From assembly GCA_965368585.1 (NCBI GenBank), contig CBDUNM010000016.1, positions 1 to 56,375 of the forward strand: a DNA stretch of 56,375 nucleotides, in the 5' to 3' direction. Shown one piece after another: positions 8,195 through 17,093 of the stretch. A program made the translations under genes and the position numbers. The notes beneath the pieces were generated by a model. It searched no databases. It was not told the origin of the DNA and saw nothing but the letters and a program-made list of their open reading frames with translations. The number at the start of each line of letters is the position of its first letter. The first letter of the stretch is position 1. This DNA is from JARRQB01 sp965368585. GTDB taxonomy: Bacteria > Pseudomonadota > Gammaproteobacteria > Chromatiales > Chromatiaceae.

Positions 8195-9049
8195 GTGTAT
8201 TCTAGCTCGCATGCACGACAAGCCGCCACTTGCCGCTCGCAGCTTGAAGAACGCATGGACGTCTGCCTGGAACCGCCTGTCGTCGGGACGTTGCGCAAGT
8301 ACGGCGGGTTGGTCGCGTCGTTGCGACGCAATTTTGAGGTAATGCGCGGTGAGGACCGAATCCTCAGGCGTCAATCTTTTGGTGAAGCTATCGATATAGA
8401 CGCACTGGTGGAGGCGTGGGTCGATACCTGCAGCGGTCTGGAAATGTCGGACAGTGTTTTCACGCACATGCGCAAAGACGAGCGCAGCATCGCGGTGATG
8501 TTGATGGTCGATAGTTCCGGCTCGACGAAGGGCTGGATCAATCAAGCGGAACGTCAAGCGCTGATTCTGCTGGCCGAATCGCTCGAAACCCTGGATGATC
8601 GCTATGCCATTTACGGCTTTTCGGGTTGGACCCGCAAACGCTGCGAGGTCTACCCGATAAAAAAGTTTGCCGATCATTGGGACGATGCGGTGCGCAGCCG
8701 AGTCTGCGCGCTAGCGTCCAACGACCATATGCGCAGGGGCGCGCCCATGCGTCACCTCACCAAGCTGTTTCACGACGTAGAGGCGCGGACCAAGCTACCG
8801 ATTACCTTGTCCGACGGTAAGCCGGATGACTACAACCACTTGTATCGTGGTGATCACGGCATCGAAGATACCCGACAAGCGCTGTTCGAAGCGCGGCTGG
8901 CGGGCGTTTACGCCTTTTGCGTGACCATCGACGAGACCGGTGCCGACTACCTGCCGCATATGTAGGGCGCGGCCAACGACGTGGTTCGGGATGAAATCGC
9001 CAAACTGCCGTTGAAGGTATCGGGCATCTACCGGAAGATTACGACTTGA
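8195..9049 (+). pseudogene. cbbO: Decayed cbbO-like gene (VWA domain), 5' truncated with a nonsense codon
   Basis: The frame encodes the C-terminal third of a CbbO/NorD-type protein. From about 8231 it reads RSQLEERMDVCLEPPVVG, then the VWA metal site VDSSGSTKGW, LSDGKPDD and a C-terminus ending LPLKVSGIYRKITT at 9049. At 8963-8965 a TAG interrupts LPHM-stop-GAAND, where relatives have Tyr (TAC), a single-base change. The N-terminal half expected of CbbO is absent; upstream sequence is unrelated. CbbO pairs with the AAA+ protein CbbQ to reactivate Rubisco. No cbbQ or Rubisco gene is in the window, so this is probably a stranded fragment. Some drift is visible (HMRRGAPMRHLTKLF). Confidence 0.8.
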
Positions 9050-9218
9050 ATCGAGAGTCTTCACGCACCATTGTGAATTTCGCATTTGTGTAAGGACATC
9101 GGGTAGTGAATTCGTTAATCTCAACGAACAGGCCCTGTTGGGCGGGGCTGGGAGGTCGACTCAGAACGACCTCATAGTCCATGAAAGTGTTTCAACTGAA
9201 GATGAATCGGGAGATGAG

Positions 9219-9878
9219 ATGAGGACCAAATTGTTTGCCGTGTTGCTATGTCTTGGTGTGAGTGCCGTGACGCAAGCCGAACCCCAGTACGGAGTGGGCG
9301 ACAGCCAGGATCGGCCGAAGCCGTATACAAGCGCGCCGTCCGAGCAGGAACCTGACGGTCCGGGGGCCCGCTTGCGGGAAGGTTTGGACCGACTGCTTTC
9401 GTTTTTGAGCCGTTCCGAAGCGCCGTCTGAGGAAGAAATAGCGACCTTTTTGGATGGCGAGATTGCGCCTTACTTCGACTTTGATTACATGGCTCAGGTG
9501 GCAGCCGGATCCATGCATCGGGCCATGAGCGACGAGCAGCGCGAACGCATGGCGGCCACGATCAAACAGCAGTTTCTGGGCACCCTGGCGTTGCGTTTGA
9601 GCGGTTACGAGGACCAGGGCGTGCACTTTCTCGCCTCACGGGTGAACCATGATGGCCGTACCGGATCGGCGAGTATCGCGTTAATGAACCCACGCGGCTA
9701 TCCAGCGCGAGTCGACTTTCGTTTCTACAAAAACAGTGACAACTGGCGCGTCTACGACGTGCTGGCGAACGGCCAGAGTGCGGTCGCTCACTATCGGCGC
9801 GAGTTCAGACGCAACATGCGCCGTACCGAAATGGCGCGGCCGGCCGGTACGCCATACGGCATGGGCCATTATCGCTGA
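9219..9878 (+). CDS. MlaC-like periplasmic lipid-binding protein (paralogue 2)
   Basis: A 219-residue protein starting MRTKLFAVLLCLGVSAVTQA, a typical signal peptide cleaved near residue 20. The MlaC domain is at about 45-200 with IAPYFDFDYMAQVAAG and the terminal YPARVDFRFYKNSDNWRVYD. It aligns with the protein at 103-801 across the whole domain (shared LASRVN-DGRTG and LANGQSAVAHYRRE blocks), so the two arose by duplication. The ATG at 9219 is chosen over an upstream in-frame start because it opens the signal peptide and has GGGAG nearby. It is monocistronic, with a terminator at 9936. It probably binds phospholipid or a related lipid; its partner transporter is not in the window. Confidence 0.87.
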   Translation: MRTKLFAVLLCLGVSAVTQAEPQYGVGDSQDRPKPYTSAPSEQEPDGPGARLREGLDRLLSFLSRSEAPSEEEIATFLDGEIAPYFDFDYMAQVAAGSMHRAMSDEQRERMAATIKQQFLGTLALRLSGYEDQGVHFLASRVNHDGRTGSASIALMNPRGYPARVDFRFYKNSDNWRVYDVLANGQSAVAHYRREFRRNMRRTEMARPAGTPYGMGHYR

Positions 9879-9935
9879 AACTGCACTGTGTTCTCACCTG
9901 TTTGGAGCAGCTAGTCTATGCCCGACAGACAAGAC

Positions 9936-9966
9936 AGCCGGGTCCGCCGCCCGGCTGCTTTATTTT
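9936..9966 (+). terminator. Rho-independent terminator
   Basis: Stem AGCCGGG (9936-9942) with CCCGGCT (9950-9956), a 7-nt loop, then GCTTTATTTT. It lies 57 bp after the stop of the MlaC-like gene and probably ends its transcript. Confidence 0.8.
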
Positions 9967-10034
9967 GAACCAAGGCGCGTTTTTATCGTCGAAAGTCAAG
10001 AAATCTCCCCTGTACGCATCCTTCAAAAGCACCG

Positions 10035-10349
10035 ATGAACGCGTATCCAAAGATTATCGCCTCGTTCGAGTCCTCGATATGCACAGTGCTGACCCGCAGG
10101 ACTCACGGCGAAAGCATGAATCGCGCGCCTGAGTGGGGTGCGGCATTGGGCGCAGACCGGATGTCGGCCGATTTCCCGCCCGGGAAAAGCGACGCACCTA
10201 TCCTGTACGACAACTATCTGACGAGTACCCGACACGGGTGGTTGGCAGAGGGACTTTGCACCGCGTTGCGTACTGCAGGGGTTGACTGTTGGTTGGTGGT
10301 AAAGCGCCATTGCCCGGACGGCTTTTTGCCTGCTGAGAGGGACGGCTAG
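10035..10349 (+). CDS. Doubtful small open frame upstream of the protease gene
   Basis: A 104-codon open frame ending immediately before the TTG start of the next gene. Composition is mixed and there is no ribosome site, signal peptide or recognisable motif. A frame of similar length exists on the opposite strand. It may be non-coding leader of the aspartic protease gene. The rest of the gap from 9879 holds only the terminator at 9936. Confidence 0.18.
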   Translation: MNAYPKIIASFESSICTVLTRRTHGESMNRAPEWGAALGADRMSADFPPGKSDAPILYDNYLTSTRHGWLAEGLCTALRTAGVDCWLVVKRHCPDGFLPAERDG

Positions 10350-10892
10350 TTGGATAACGAAGAGCGCGCGAGTGCGCATGCCGTGGGCCGATGGATGTTT
10401 GTAGCCGCGTGGGTGTTGGGGCTCGGGCTGATGACGATACTGTTCGACGATCAGCTCGAGCGCCTACTGAATCCGAATCAGAATCCGCAGGGAAACGTCG
10501 ACGCCGACGGTGTGCGCGAAGTCGCTCTGGAGCGCAATGCGCAAGGACACTATATCGCCAGTGGACGCATCAACGGGCGCCCGGTGGAGTTTCTGTTGGA
10601 CACGGGAGCAACCGACGTCGCGATACCGGACGAGGTGGCGGTGCAGCTGGGGTTGCGTCGCGGCGCGGGCGCGTTTTCACAGACAGCCAATGGCATTGTG
10701 CCGGTTTGGCGGACGCGGCTGGATGACGTGACGCTGGGACCAATTCGTATGCGCGACGTCAGCGCCACGATCGTGCCGAGTATGTCGGGCGCGGAAAGTA
10801 TCCTGCTGGGGATGAGTTTTTTGAAGCGGTTGGAGATGATACAGCGAGGTCGCATCTTGACATTGCGCCAGTTACCCGGATCCGTCGACTAA
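10350..10892 (+). CDS. Membrane-anchored retropepsin-like aspartic protease (TIGR02281 family)
   Basis: A 180-residue protein with one N-terminal membrane helix (about residues 14-31) and a clan AA aspartic-protease domain from about residue 60. The active-site motif is D84-T-G-A in VEFLLDTGATDVAIP, followed by the flap and the ILLGMSFLKRLEM segment typical of the family. Such proteins are single-domain proteases that act as homodimers, probably on the periplasmic side; natural substrates are not established. The start is a TTG at 10350, supported by GAGAGGGA upstream and by the membrane helix beginning soon after. It converges on the HU gene. Confidence 0.85.
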   Translation: MDNEERASAHAVGRWMFVAAWVLGLGLMTILFDDQLERLLNPNQNPQGNVDADGVREVALERNAQGHYIASGRINGRPVEFLLDTGATDVAIPDEVAVQLGLRRGAGAFSQTANGIVPVWRTRLDDVTLGPIRMRDVSATIVPSMSGAESILLGMSFLKRLEMIQRGRILTLRQLPGSVD

Positions 10893-10969
10893 TTTTAGCC
10901 CCGGATGGCGGGCGAATGTGAATGCGTGTTGTCCGCCACCCGAGGTTAACTGGGCTGGTTAGACAGGTC

Positions 10970-11359
10970 TTAAGCGTTGATCGTGTCTTTCAGGGCCTTC
11001 AATGCCGTTACTTTTACCACGGTCTGTGCTGGTTTCGCGGCGATCTTCATCTCTTCGCCGGTGGCTGGGTTACGCCCCATTCGTGCCTTGCGAGCGGGTT
11101 TCTTGACTCGACGAACCTTGACGCCGGTTTCCGGAATGGTGAACTCGCCCGAGCCGCGTTTCTTCATATGACCTTCAACCATCTGGCCGAGCGCGGTAAA
11201 CACGTCTGCGACGTTCTTCCTGGTCAGTCCGGTTTCCTCGGCAATTGCCGACAGAATTTGCGTCTTGGTTTGCTTGGTGCCAATTGCCTTGATTTTTGGT
11301 GCAGCGGGAGCCGCAACCTTCTTTGCTGCCTTTTTGGCGGCAGTTTTCCTAACAGCCAT
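10970..11359 (-). CDS. HU-family nucleoid protein with histone-H1-like N-terminal tail
   Basis: A 129-residue protein. Residues 1-30 are a Lys/Ala-rich tail (MAVRKTAAKKAAKKVAAPAA) like eukaryotic H1 and bacterial HU hybrids. Residues about 32-127 form the HU/IHF fold, with the DNA-arm signature ARMGRNPATGEEMKIAAKPA. It should bind and bend DNA as a dimer; the tail adds electrostatic contacts. At about 90 residues, ordinary HU lacks this tail. A strong GGAG site sits upstream of the ATG. The upstream 100 bp (11390-11460) is AT-rich with TATA-like strings and probably holds the promoter. Confidence 0.9.
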   Translation of the reverse strand: MAVRKTAAKKAAKKVAAPAAPKIKAIGTKQTKTQILSAIAEETGLTRKNVADVFTALGQMVEGHMKKRGSGEFTIPETGVKVRRVKKPARKARMGRNPATGEEMKIAAKPAQTVVKVTALKALKDTINA

Positions 11360-11507
11360 AGTTGACTCCTAACGGGTTGGTGGTAAAGCCGATGGAAACA
11401 TAGCATATATTTTTGGGCTGCCCTATAAAGAATACACGCTATTTATGCGATAAAAGGGGCATTCGACGGGATTTGTGGGTCAGCCATCGTCAATGAGAGG
11501 AGTGATC

Positions 11508-12074
11508 ATGATCAGACTGGCAGCCGAGGTGTTTGCGGGCTTGATATCGAGTGCGTCAAGCGTTGCACTCGAACTCGCAGAAGTCACACTGTAAGAACAG
11601 GTGCGTCCGACAAACAGTGAGGTGCTGTTGCATTTGAATGGCGTTGGAATTCGCAGTCAGTTTTCCTTCAACGTCTACGTGGCCGGTCTCTATCTGCCTG
11701 ATCGGAATCGCGATGCGGAATCGATCATCCGCGCGGGGGCACCCAGTCGCATCGATAAGCGCTTCGTTCGAGACGGCGTTACCAAGGACAAGCTGACCAA
11801 GGCCCGGCAGGACGGCTTCAGCGCGAACTCGCCACCGGCACAATGGTCGGTGCTGGCAGCATGATTGGGACAGTTCATTGATTACTTTGGCGATATACAC
11901 CAGGGCGACGTGGTGTGGCTGGACCATCTGCTGTTGCGAGGGACGCGCATCTTGATTAATGGAAGAATCATCGGCTGGGTGGCGGGGCAGGATTTTAATG
12001 CCGCGTTGCTGTCCGTCTGGCTGGGCGATAAGCCTGTGACCAAGTCGTTAAAAAACGAATTATCGGGTCAATGA
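11508..12074 (+). pseudogene. Chalcone-isomerase-like gene with two in-frame stop codons
   Basis: Read through in one frame, this encodes about 186 residues of the secreted chalcone-isomerase-like family (Pfam Chalcone_3). It has a signal peptide-like start (MIRLAAEVFAGLISSA), then LHLNGVGIRSQFSFNVYVAG, LYLPDRNRDAESII, and the C-terminal GTRILINGRIIGWVAGQDFN and WLGDKPVTKSLKNEL. TAA at 11592-11594 falls where relatives read VTLPEQV, and TGA at 11862-11864 breaks the middle. No frameshift is needed. A perfect AGAGGAG site still precedes the ATG. This suggests recent inactivation by point mutation. Bacterial members are exported proteins of unclear function, not flavonoid enzymes. Confidence 0.82.
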
Positions 12075-12121
12075 TAGGGATAAGTGCATAAAGGAACCCT
12101 CGGAGAAACCGATGACTAATA

Positions 12122-15100
12122 GTGCGTACTATTCGCGTCCCCGCCAGTGTGGGCGAGGTGGTGCCGCGCATTCGTGTTCACTGTTTCCCGGGAAGCGTTT
12201 TGGTGTTGCCACAAAAAGAGTCTGTTGGACCAACTGAAGAAGACCGGCGCCGTTTGCGGTCGTTCGTGCCGCTTTACACACTATCGACGGCGCACTTTGA
12301 CGAACTGGTCGAGGGCGTCTCCATGGAGGAGGCGTACCGGGGTCAGACCCTGTTTACCAAGGGCGAAACGAATCGCGACAACATCTATCTCCTGGACGGG
12401 CAGATAACCCTGCTGAACGACGATAAAGTCATCGAACAGATCAGCGCCGGTTCCAATACTGCGCGCTTTCCTATCGCCCACGCATCACCCCGTGAGTACA
12501 CCGCGAGAGCAAGTTCCGCGTTGCGTTTCGTGCGCCTCGACGGCCAGCGACTCAGTGACGTACTGGCGCGCGAGCACACCAGCGACTACCAGGTCAGCGA
12601 CCTGGACGAAAGCGCCGAAGACGACTGGATGACCCAGTTGTTGCATTCTCCCGTGATGCAGCAGATTCCCGCGTCGAATATTCAGCGCGTGATGATGTGC
12701 GTGGAACGGGTGAACGTCGACGCGGGAACGAGCATCATTCGTCAGGGAGATCCGGGGGATTTCTACTATATGCTCAACCGCGGTCAGGCGGTGGTCAGCC
12801 GAGATAATGACGACGGCCAACCGCCGGTAGAACTCGCCCGGCTGGGGCCAGGTAGCTCATTCGGCGAAGAGGCCCTGCTGTCGGATGCGCCGCGGAATTC
12901 GACCATCACGATGCTCACCAACGGGATGTTAGTGCGTTTGAGCAAAGACGATTTCGTCGAATTGATTCACCATCCACTGTCCACCGGCTACGATCTGGAG
13001 GGTGCGACAGCGCTGGTGGGCAAGGGGGCCGTCTGGCTGGATATCAGACCGCCCGAGCAGCACCAGGCGCTACCGTTGCCGGGCAGCCTGAAAATGCCGT
13101 TCGATACCTTGCGTTGCCAAGTGGAAACCCTTGCGCCCGAACGACACTATGTGGTGGTCGCGGAGTCGCGCGCCACGGCCGCTTCCGGTGCGTTTCTCCT
13201 GACCGACAAAGGGTATGAAGTGTCGTTCCTCGACGAGGCGTACGAGAGTCGAGAGGCGCCGGTCGGCACTGAAGTTTTCGCCGGCGATCCAGATTTGAAC
13301 GCCCGATCTATGTGCGCGGCGACAAACGGCGATGCCGTTGACGAGAAGCAGCTGCGTGTGCTGCGCGCGCGACTCGCTCAACTGGAAGGCGAGCGGGACG
13401 CGGCCAGGGCGGAAGGTCTCGCATCGCTGGAACATTTCGAACAAGCGGTCGGAACGGAGCGCGAACACCTGCAGCGCCTCGAGCAGGAACGCGCACGGCT
13501 CGAGCAGCAACTCGGCGAATTGCGGACGTGCTTGCAAGACGCAGAACTGGAACGCGAGGGTATGCGCCAGGAATTAGCCGCTGTGTCAGATCGCGAAAAA
13601 GTCCTGAAAAAGCGTCTGCGCAAGGCCGAGAGTCAGGCCGTCGAAGCGCGCGACCGTGCCGAGTCCGCCAGTCAGCAGTACGAAGGTTTGGCGCGCAAAC
13701 TCGAGAAGTCGGACGAGCAGCGGCAGCTCGAGTCGGATCACAACGCGCGATCGCTCGGCGAACTCAAGGAGCAGATCACTGAATTGCAGCTCGAACTCGA
13801 CCTGGCTCGCGGCGACGTCGAAGAGGCACAGGCGCAATTGCACGCCGCGCAGCGGCAGCAGACCGAAGAGCACACCCAGCTGCAGAGCATGTCGTCGGAA
13901 AGGGAGCGCCTGCAGGACGAGGTGGCTAGGGCCACCGCCCACGCCGAGGAACTCACCGAAGAACTCAACAAGCTGCGCGGTATGGCGAGCGACGGAGATC
14001 AGGTTCGCGAGGAGCTCGTGGCAAACCTGCAAGCCACCGAGTCGCGTTCGCTGACGCTGATCGCGCAGTTGGCGGAGCGCGATGACGAACTCGAGGATCT
14101 CCGGGCGGAGATCGGCCGACAAACCGAACTGGCCAGATCGTCCGAAACCGATCTGAGCGGCAAAGCCGACCTGATCGCTGACCTTGATATTCGGTTGGCG
14201 GCGTCCGACGAACGCGCAGCCGCGATGGCGCAGCAGCTTGCCGCCGCACAGGAAACCGTCGCGGCTTCGCAGGCTGAGATCGACACGAAGGAGCAAAAAC
14301 TCAACACCCTGACAGCGACGCTCGCCGAACGGGACGCCGATGCTGCGGCTTTGTCGTCGGTGCAGGAGACACTCGAACAACGCGTGGCTCAACTGCTCCA
14401 GGAGATCGACGACGCACGACGGGAACATGATGACCGGGTTGCCGATCTGTCCAGCCGTCTGGACGCCAGCGGGCAGCTGACTCACCAGCTGGAAGCGGAG
14501 CGCGATCAAGCCAAGAGCGAGTTGGCGGCGGGGGTTGAGGGGCTGCGGGGTTTGCAGGAGAACCTGGCTAGCCTCCAGGCGGAAAAGGACACGTTAGCAG
14601 CGGAGCTTCTGGCACAGCTGGACGCACTTAAGAGTGACCAAGATGCGGCCGCGCACGCGCTGTCGCAGCGCGACCAAGATCTGGCGGCGAGACAGGCGGA
14701 ACTCGATGAATCTGCGGCCTTGACGGCGTCATTGCAACAGCAGCTAGCAGCTGCGCAAAACACTGCCACCGAGAACCAGGAGCAGGCAGCGAAGCGCGTT
14801 CAACAACTGGAACGGGAACTCGCGGCGGCACAAACCCGGCAGATGGAGGTCGACCGCGAACGGGATGCAGGCCTGGAGCAAGCTCAAGCACGGCAGGAAG
14901 CACTGGATGCGGCGCGGCAACAGGCGCAATCGGCACAGCGCCAGACTGCAGAGCTCGACAAGCGGCTGGAGGCGCTGGAACAGTGCCATGTCGCTACGGC
15001 GTCTGAACGGGATGCGTTGACGGCCGAAGTCGAACGGTTGCGCATCGAGTTGACGACCACCGACCAACGGGCCCAGACCGCGGAAGCCGAGTGCCAGACG

Positions 15101-16696
15101 GCGAGCGGTGAGATTGCGAGTTTGGGCGAGCGTCTTGCGTCGCTCGATCTCTCGCAGTCCGAAATCGAGTCTGCACGCAGCGGTCTCGCCGCCGAGTTGG
15201 CGCAAACGCAGGCTCAATTACGCGCCAACGAGGAGCGTGCACAGTCGGCTGAGGAGCGCTACCAGGCGCAAGAGGCGCAGATCGCCGAACTGCAGTCACA
15301 ATTGCAGCAGTCGCACGAGCAGCTTGCGCATCTGCGCGAAGAGTCCGAAGGGCGCGTCGTCGATCAGACGGAACTGCAAACGGCGCTGGATGCGACGCAA
15401 GCCAGGTTGTCGGAAGCACAGCAGCGGTTTAACGTGCTGGAGAACGAACTTGCGCAAACGCGCGCGGCGGAGGCCGAGTCGGTAGACGCTTTGGCGCAAA
15501 GCGCGGCGGAGCGTGAAGCGCTGCGCGCGGAGGTAAGGCGTCTCGATCGGGAACTGGACGAAGCGCGCACGGATGTTCAGGCGCAGAAAGCGAAGCACGC
15601 GGCCCAGGGTGCGGACGGTGCCGGCCAGGTCGAGCGCCTGGAAGAAAGATTGTTCGAACTCAGAGCCGAGAACGAGCGACTGCGGAATGGTTCGGCTGAG
15701 CCGCTGGAACGCGACCCCGAGCTCGTGGAGACAGGGTCGCGCCTCGCCGCCCTGCAAAGCGCGGAAAATCACCTCGCCTCGGAAGCCGAGGATCTGCGTG
15801 CCAAACTGGCAAGCGAACTGCAGCAGGCCCAGGAAAGAAACGCCGAGCTCGAGGATCAATTGGCGGTTTTGGCCGCAGAGCGCGATAATCTGCGCCAACA
15901 GGAGGAAAATTACAGTACCGCCGCAGCCGGTGAGCCGACCGGAGAGCGGTCGCTCGAGCTAGAGCGGAACCTTGCCGCAGTCTCGCAGGAGCGCGACGCG
16001 GCGCTGGCGGAAGCGGAAACTTGGCGCGACGAGGTCGACAACTTACGGTCAGTCATGGAGAAACATATTGATCAAATACGGACGGTACAATCGTCTGCTG
16101 AAGATGTCGAGGCATTGAACAAGGAACTCGCGATGGTTCGTGCGCAGGCGGATAACGACGTAGCGCAGTTGCGCGACGAACTGGACTCCTTGCGGGCGCA
16201 GCTGGCTGCGCAACAGCGCGAACGCGGCGAGGCACCGTTGGCGGAAGAGGCGATGCGCCAGGAGGCGGCCTCATTGCGAGAAGCCCTAGCGGAACGTCAA
16301 CGGGAGTTGGCGACGGCCGATCTGGCACGCCAGCGGGTAGAGGACCAGTTAGAGGACGCCGCGCGGGAAATCGAGCGCCTGCGGCGTTTGACCAGCGCAA
16401 AGACCGAGGATAACGCACCGGAACGGACGCGCGACGGCTGGGTACATCCGGCGCGAGTGCAGACCGGTACCGACCCTGCAGAGGCCATCGAGGACCTGCT
16501 CGACAGCGGGTTGCGCGATCGGCGCGTCAAGGCGTCGCGCCGCACCCTGGATATGGAGAAAGTGACCGGCAAGCCGCGTACGGTACCGCTTTTGCTGGGC
16601 TTGCTGATCGGTCTGGTATTGGTGGTTGGCGGATTGGAGGCAGTCACCTACCTCAGTGGACGCGGTGAGCTGTTCACCTTCCTGTTTGGTGGGTGA
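12122..16696 (+). CDS. Giant membrane-anchored protein: two cNMP-binding domains, rhodanese-like domain, long coiled coil
   Basis: About 1524 residues. A degenerate cyclic-nucleotide-binding fold spans about 48-150. A canonical one at about 170-285 has the phosphate cassette FGEEALLSDAPRNS. A rhodanese-like domain lies at about 290-375 (VWLDIRPPEQHQALPLPGSL), where the catalytic Cys loop is replaced by VVAESRATAAS, so it should be inactive. About 1000 residues of Ala/Glu/Gln/Arg coiled coil follow. One hydrophobic helix near 1487-1508 acts as a C-terminal anchor. The design suggests a cytoplasmic cNMP sensor on a long rod tethered to the inner membrane. The start is uncertain: GTG 12122 has no good ribosome site, while ATG 12112 with GGAG is out of frame. 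Confidence 0.85.
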   Translation: MRTIRVPASVGEVVPRIRVHCFPGSVLVLPQKESVGPTEEDRRRLRSFVPLYTLSTAHFDELVEGVSMEEAYRGQTLFTKGETNRDNIYLLDGQITLLNDDKVIEQISAGSNTARFPIAHASPREYTARASSALRFVRLDGQRLSDVLAREHTSDYQVSDLDESAEDDWMTQLLHSPVMQQIPASNIQRVMMCVERVNVDAGTSIIRQGDPGDFYYMLNRGQAVVSRDNDDGQPPVELARLGPGSSFGEEALLSDAPRNSTITMLTNGMLVRLSKDDFVELIHHPLSTGYDLEGATALVGKGAVWLDIRPPEQHQALPLPGSLKMPFDTLRCQVETLAPERHYVVVAESRATAASGAFLLTDKGYEVSFLDEAYESREAPVGTEVFAGDPDLNARSMCAATNGDAVDEKQLRVLRARLAQLEGERDAARAEGLASLEHFEQAVGTEREHLQRLEQERARLEQQLGELRTCLQDAELEREGMRQELAAVSDREKVLKKRLRKAESQAVEARDRAESASQQYEGLARKLEKSDEQRQLESDHNARSLGELKEQITELQLELDLARGDVEEAQAQLHAAQRQQTEEHTQLQSMSSERERLQDEVARATAHAEELTEELNKLRGMASDGDQVREELVANLQATESRSLTLIAQLAERDDELEDLRAEIGRQTELARSSETDLSGKADLIADLDIRLAASDERAAAMAQQLAAAQETVAASQAEIDTKEQKLNTLTATLAERDADAAALSSVQETLEQRVAQLLQEIDDARREHDDRVADLSSRLDASGQLTHQLEAERDQAKSELAAGVEGLRGLQENLASLQAEKDTLAAELLAQLDALKSDQDAAAHALSQRDQDLAARQAELDESAALTASLQQQLAAAQNTATENQEQAAKRVQQLERELAAAQTRQMEVDRERDAGLEQAQARQEALDAARQQAQSAQRQTAELDKRLEALEQCHVATASERDALTAEVERLRIELTTTDQRAQTAEAECQTASGEIASLGERLASLDLSQSEIESARSGLAAELAQTQAQLRANEERAQSAEERYQAQEAQIAELQSQLQQSHEQLAHLREESEGRVVDQTELQTALDATQARLSEAQQRFNVLENELAQTRAAEAESVDALAQSAAEREALRAEVRRLDRELDEARTDVQAQKAKHAAQGADGAGQVERLEERLFELRAENERLRNGSAEPLERDPELVETGSRLAALQSAENHLASEAEDLRAKLASELQQAQERNAELEDQLAVLAAERDNLRQQEENYSTAAAGEPTGERSLELERNLAAVSQERDAALAEAETWRDEVDNLRSVMEKHIDQIRTVQSSAEDVEALNKELAMVRAQADNDVAQLRDELDSLRAQLAAQQRERGEAPLAEEAMRQEAASLREALAERQRELATADLARQRVEDQLEDAAREIERLRRLTSAKTEDNAPERTRDGWVHPARVQTGTDPAEAIEDLLDSGLRDRRVKASRRTLDMEKVTGKPRTVPLLLGLLIGLVLVVGGLEAVTYLSGRGELFTFLFGG

Positions 16697-16941
16697 GCGC
16701 CGGTCGGCGCAGCCGACGAAAGGCCATATACATGGCGTTTCGAGTCGCGAACGCAAGGCCTGGACGGCCGAGCTGGCAGCCTCACCAGGGACGGTTGTTC
16801 AGGATAATCCCGGCGCCGGTCGGCGCAGCCGACGAAAGGCCATATACATGGCGTTTCGAGTCGCGAACGCAAGGCCTGGACGGCCGAGCTGGCAGCCTCA
16901 CCAGGGACGGTTGTTCAGGATAATCCCGGCGCCGGTCGGCG
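16697..16941. repeat. Two perfect 116-bp tandem repeats plus a 13-bp partial third
   Basis: Copy 1 spans 16697-16812 and copy 2 spans 16813-16928; I find them identical base for base. The unit's first 13 bases recur at 16929-16941 before the sequence diverges. Each unit starts GCGCCGGTCGGCGCAGCCGA and contains the inverted repeat GGCC-TGGAC-GGCC. It begins directly after the stop of the giant coiled-coil gene. The unit is open in several frames but has no ribosome site. The rest of the gap to 17093 has no gene; near 16970 it shares 14 bp with an arm of the element at 28582-28748. Confidence 0.92.
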
Positions 16942-17093
16942 ACCCGCTGATGGCAGCGATCATTAGGCGCATGGCCCACTAGGCGGAACTGATAGCGACC
17001 GTCATGAGAGTCGGATGACGCAACAAGAGCCCAACACAATCTGATTCCCGAGCCCCTCATTCAATTTGCAGCCTAACTGGACGGAACAACAGC

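Noticed and set aside
10023..10379. Minus-strand open frame across the protease leader
   Set aside because: No ribosome site or protein-like motif; it overlaps the start region of a real plus-strand gene.
16697..16941. CRISPR-like array
   Set aside because: Only two full copies of a 116-bp unit in direct contact, with no spacers and no cas genes.
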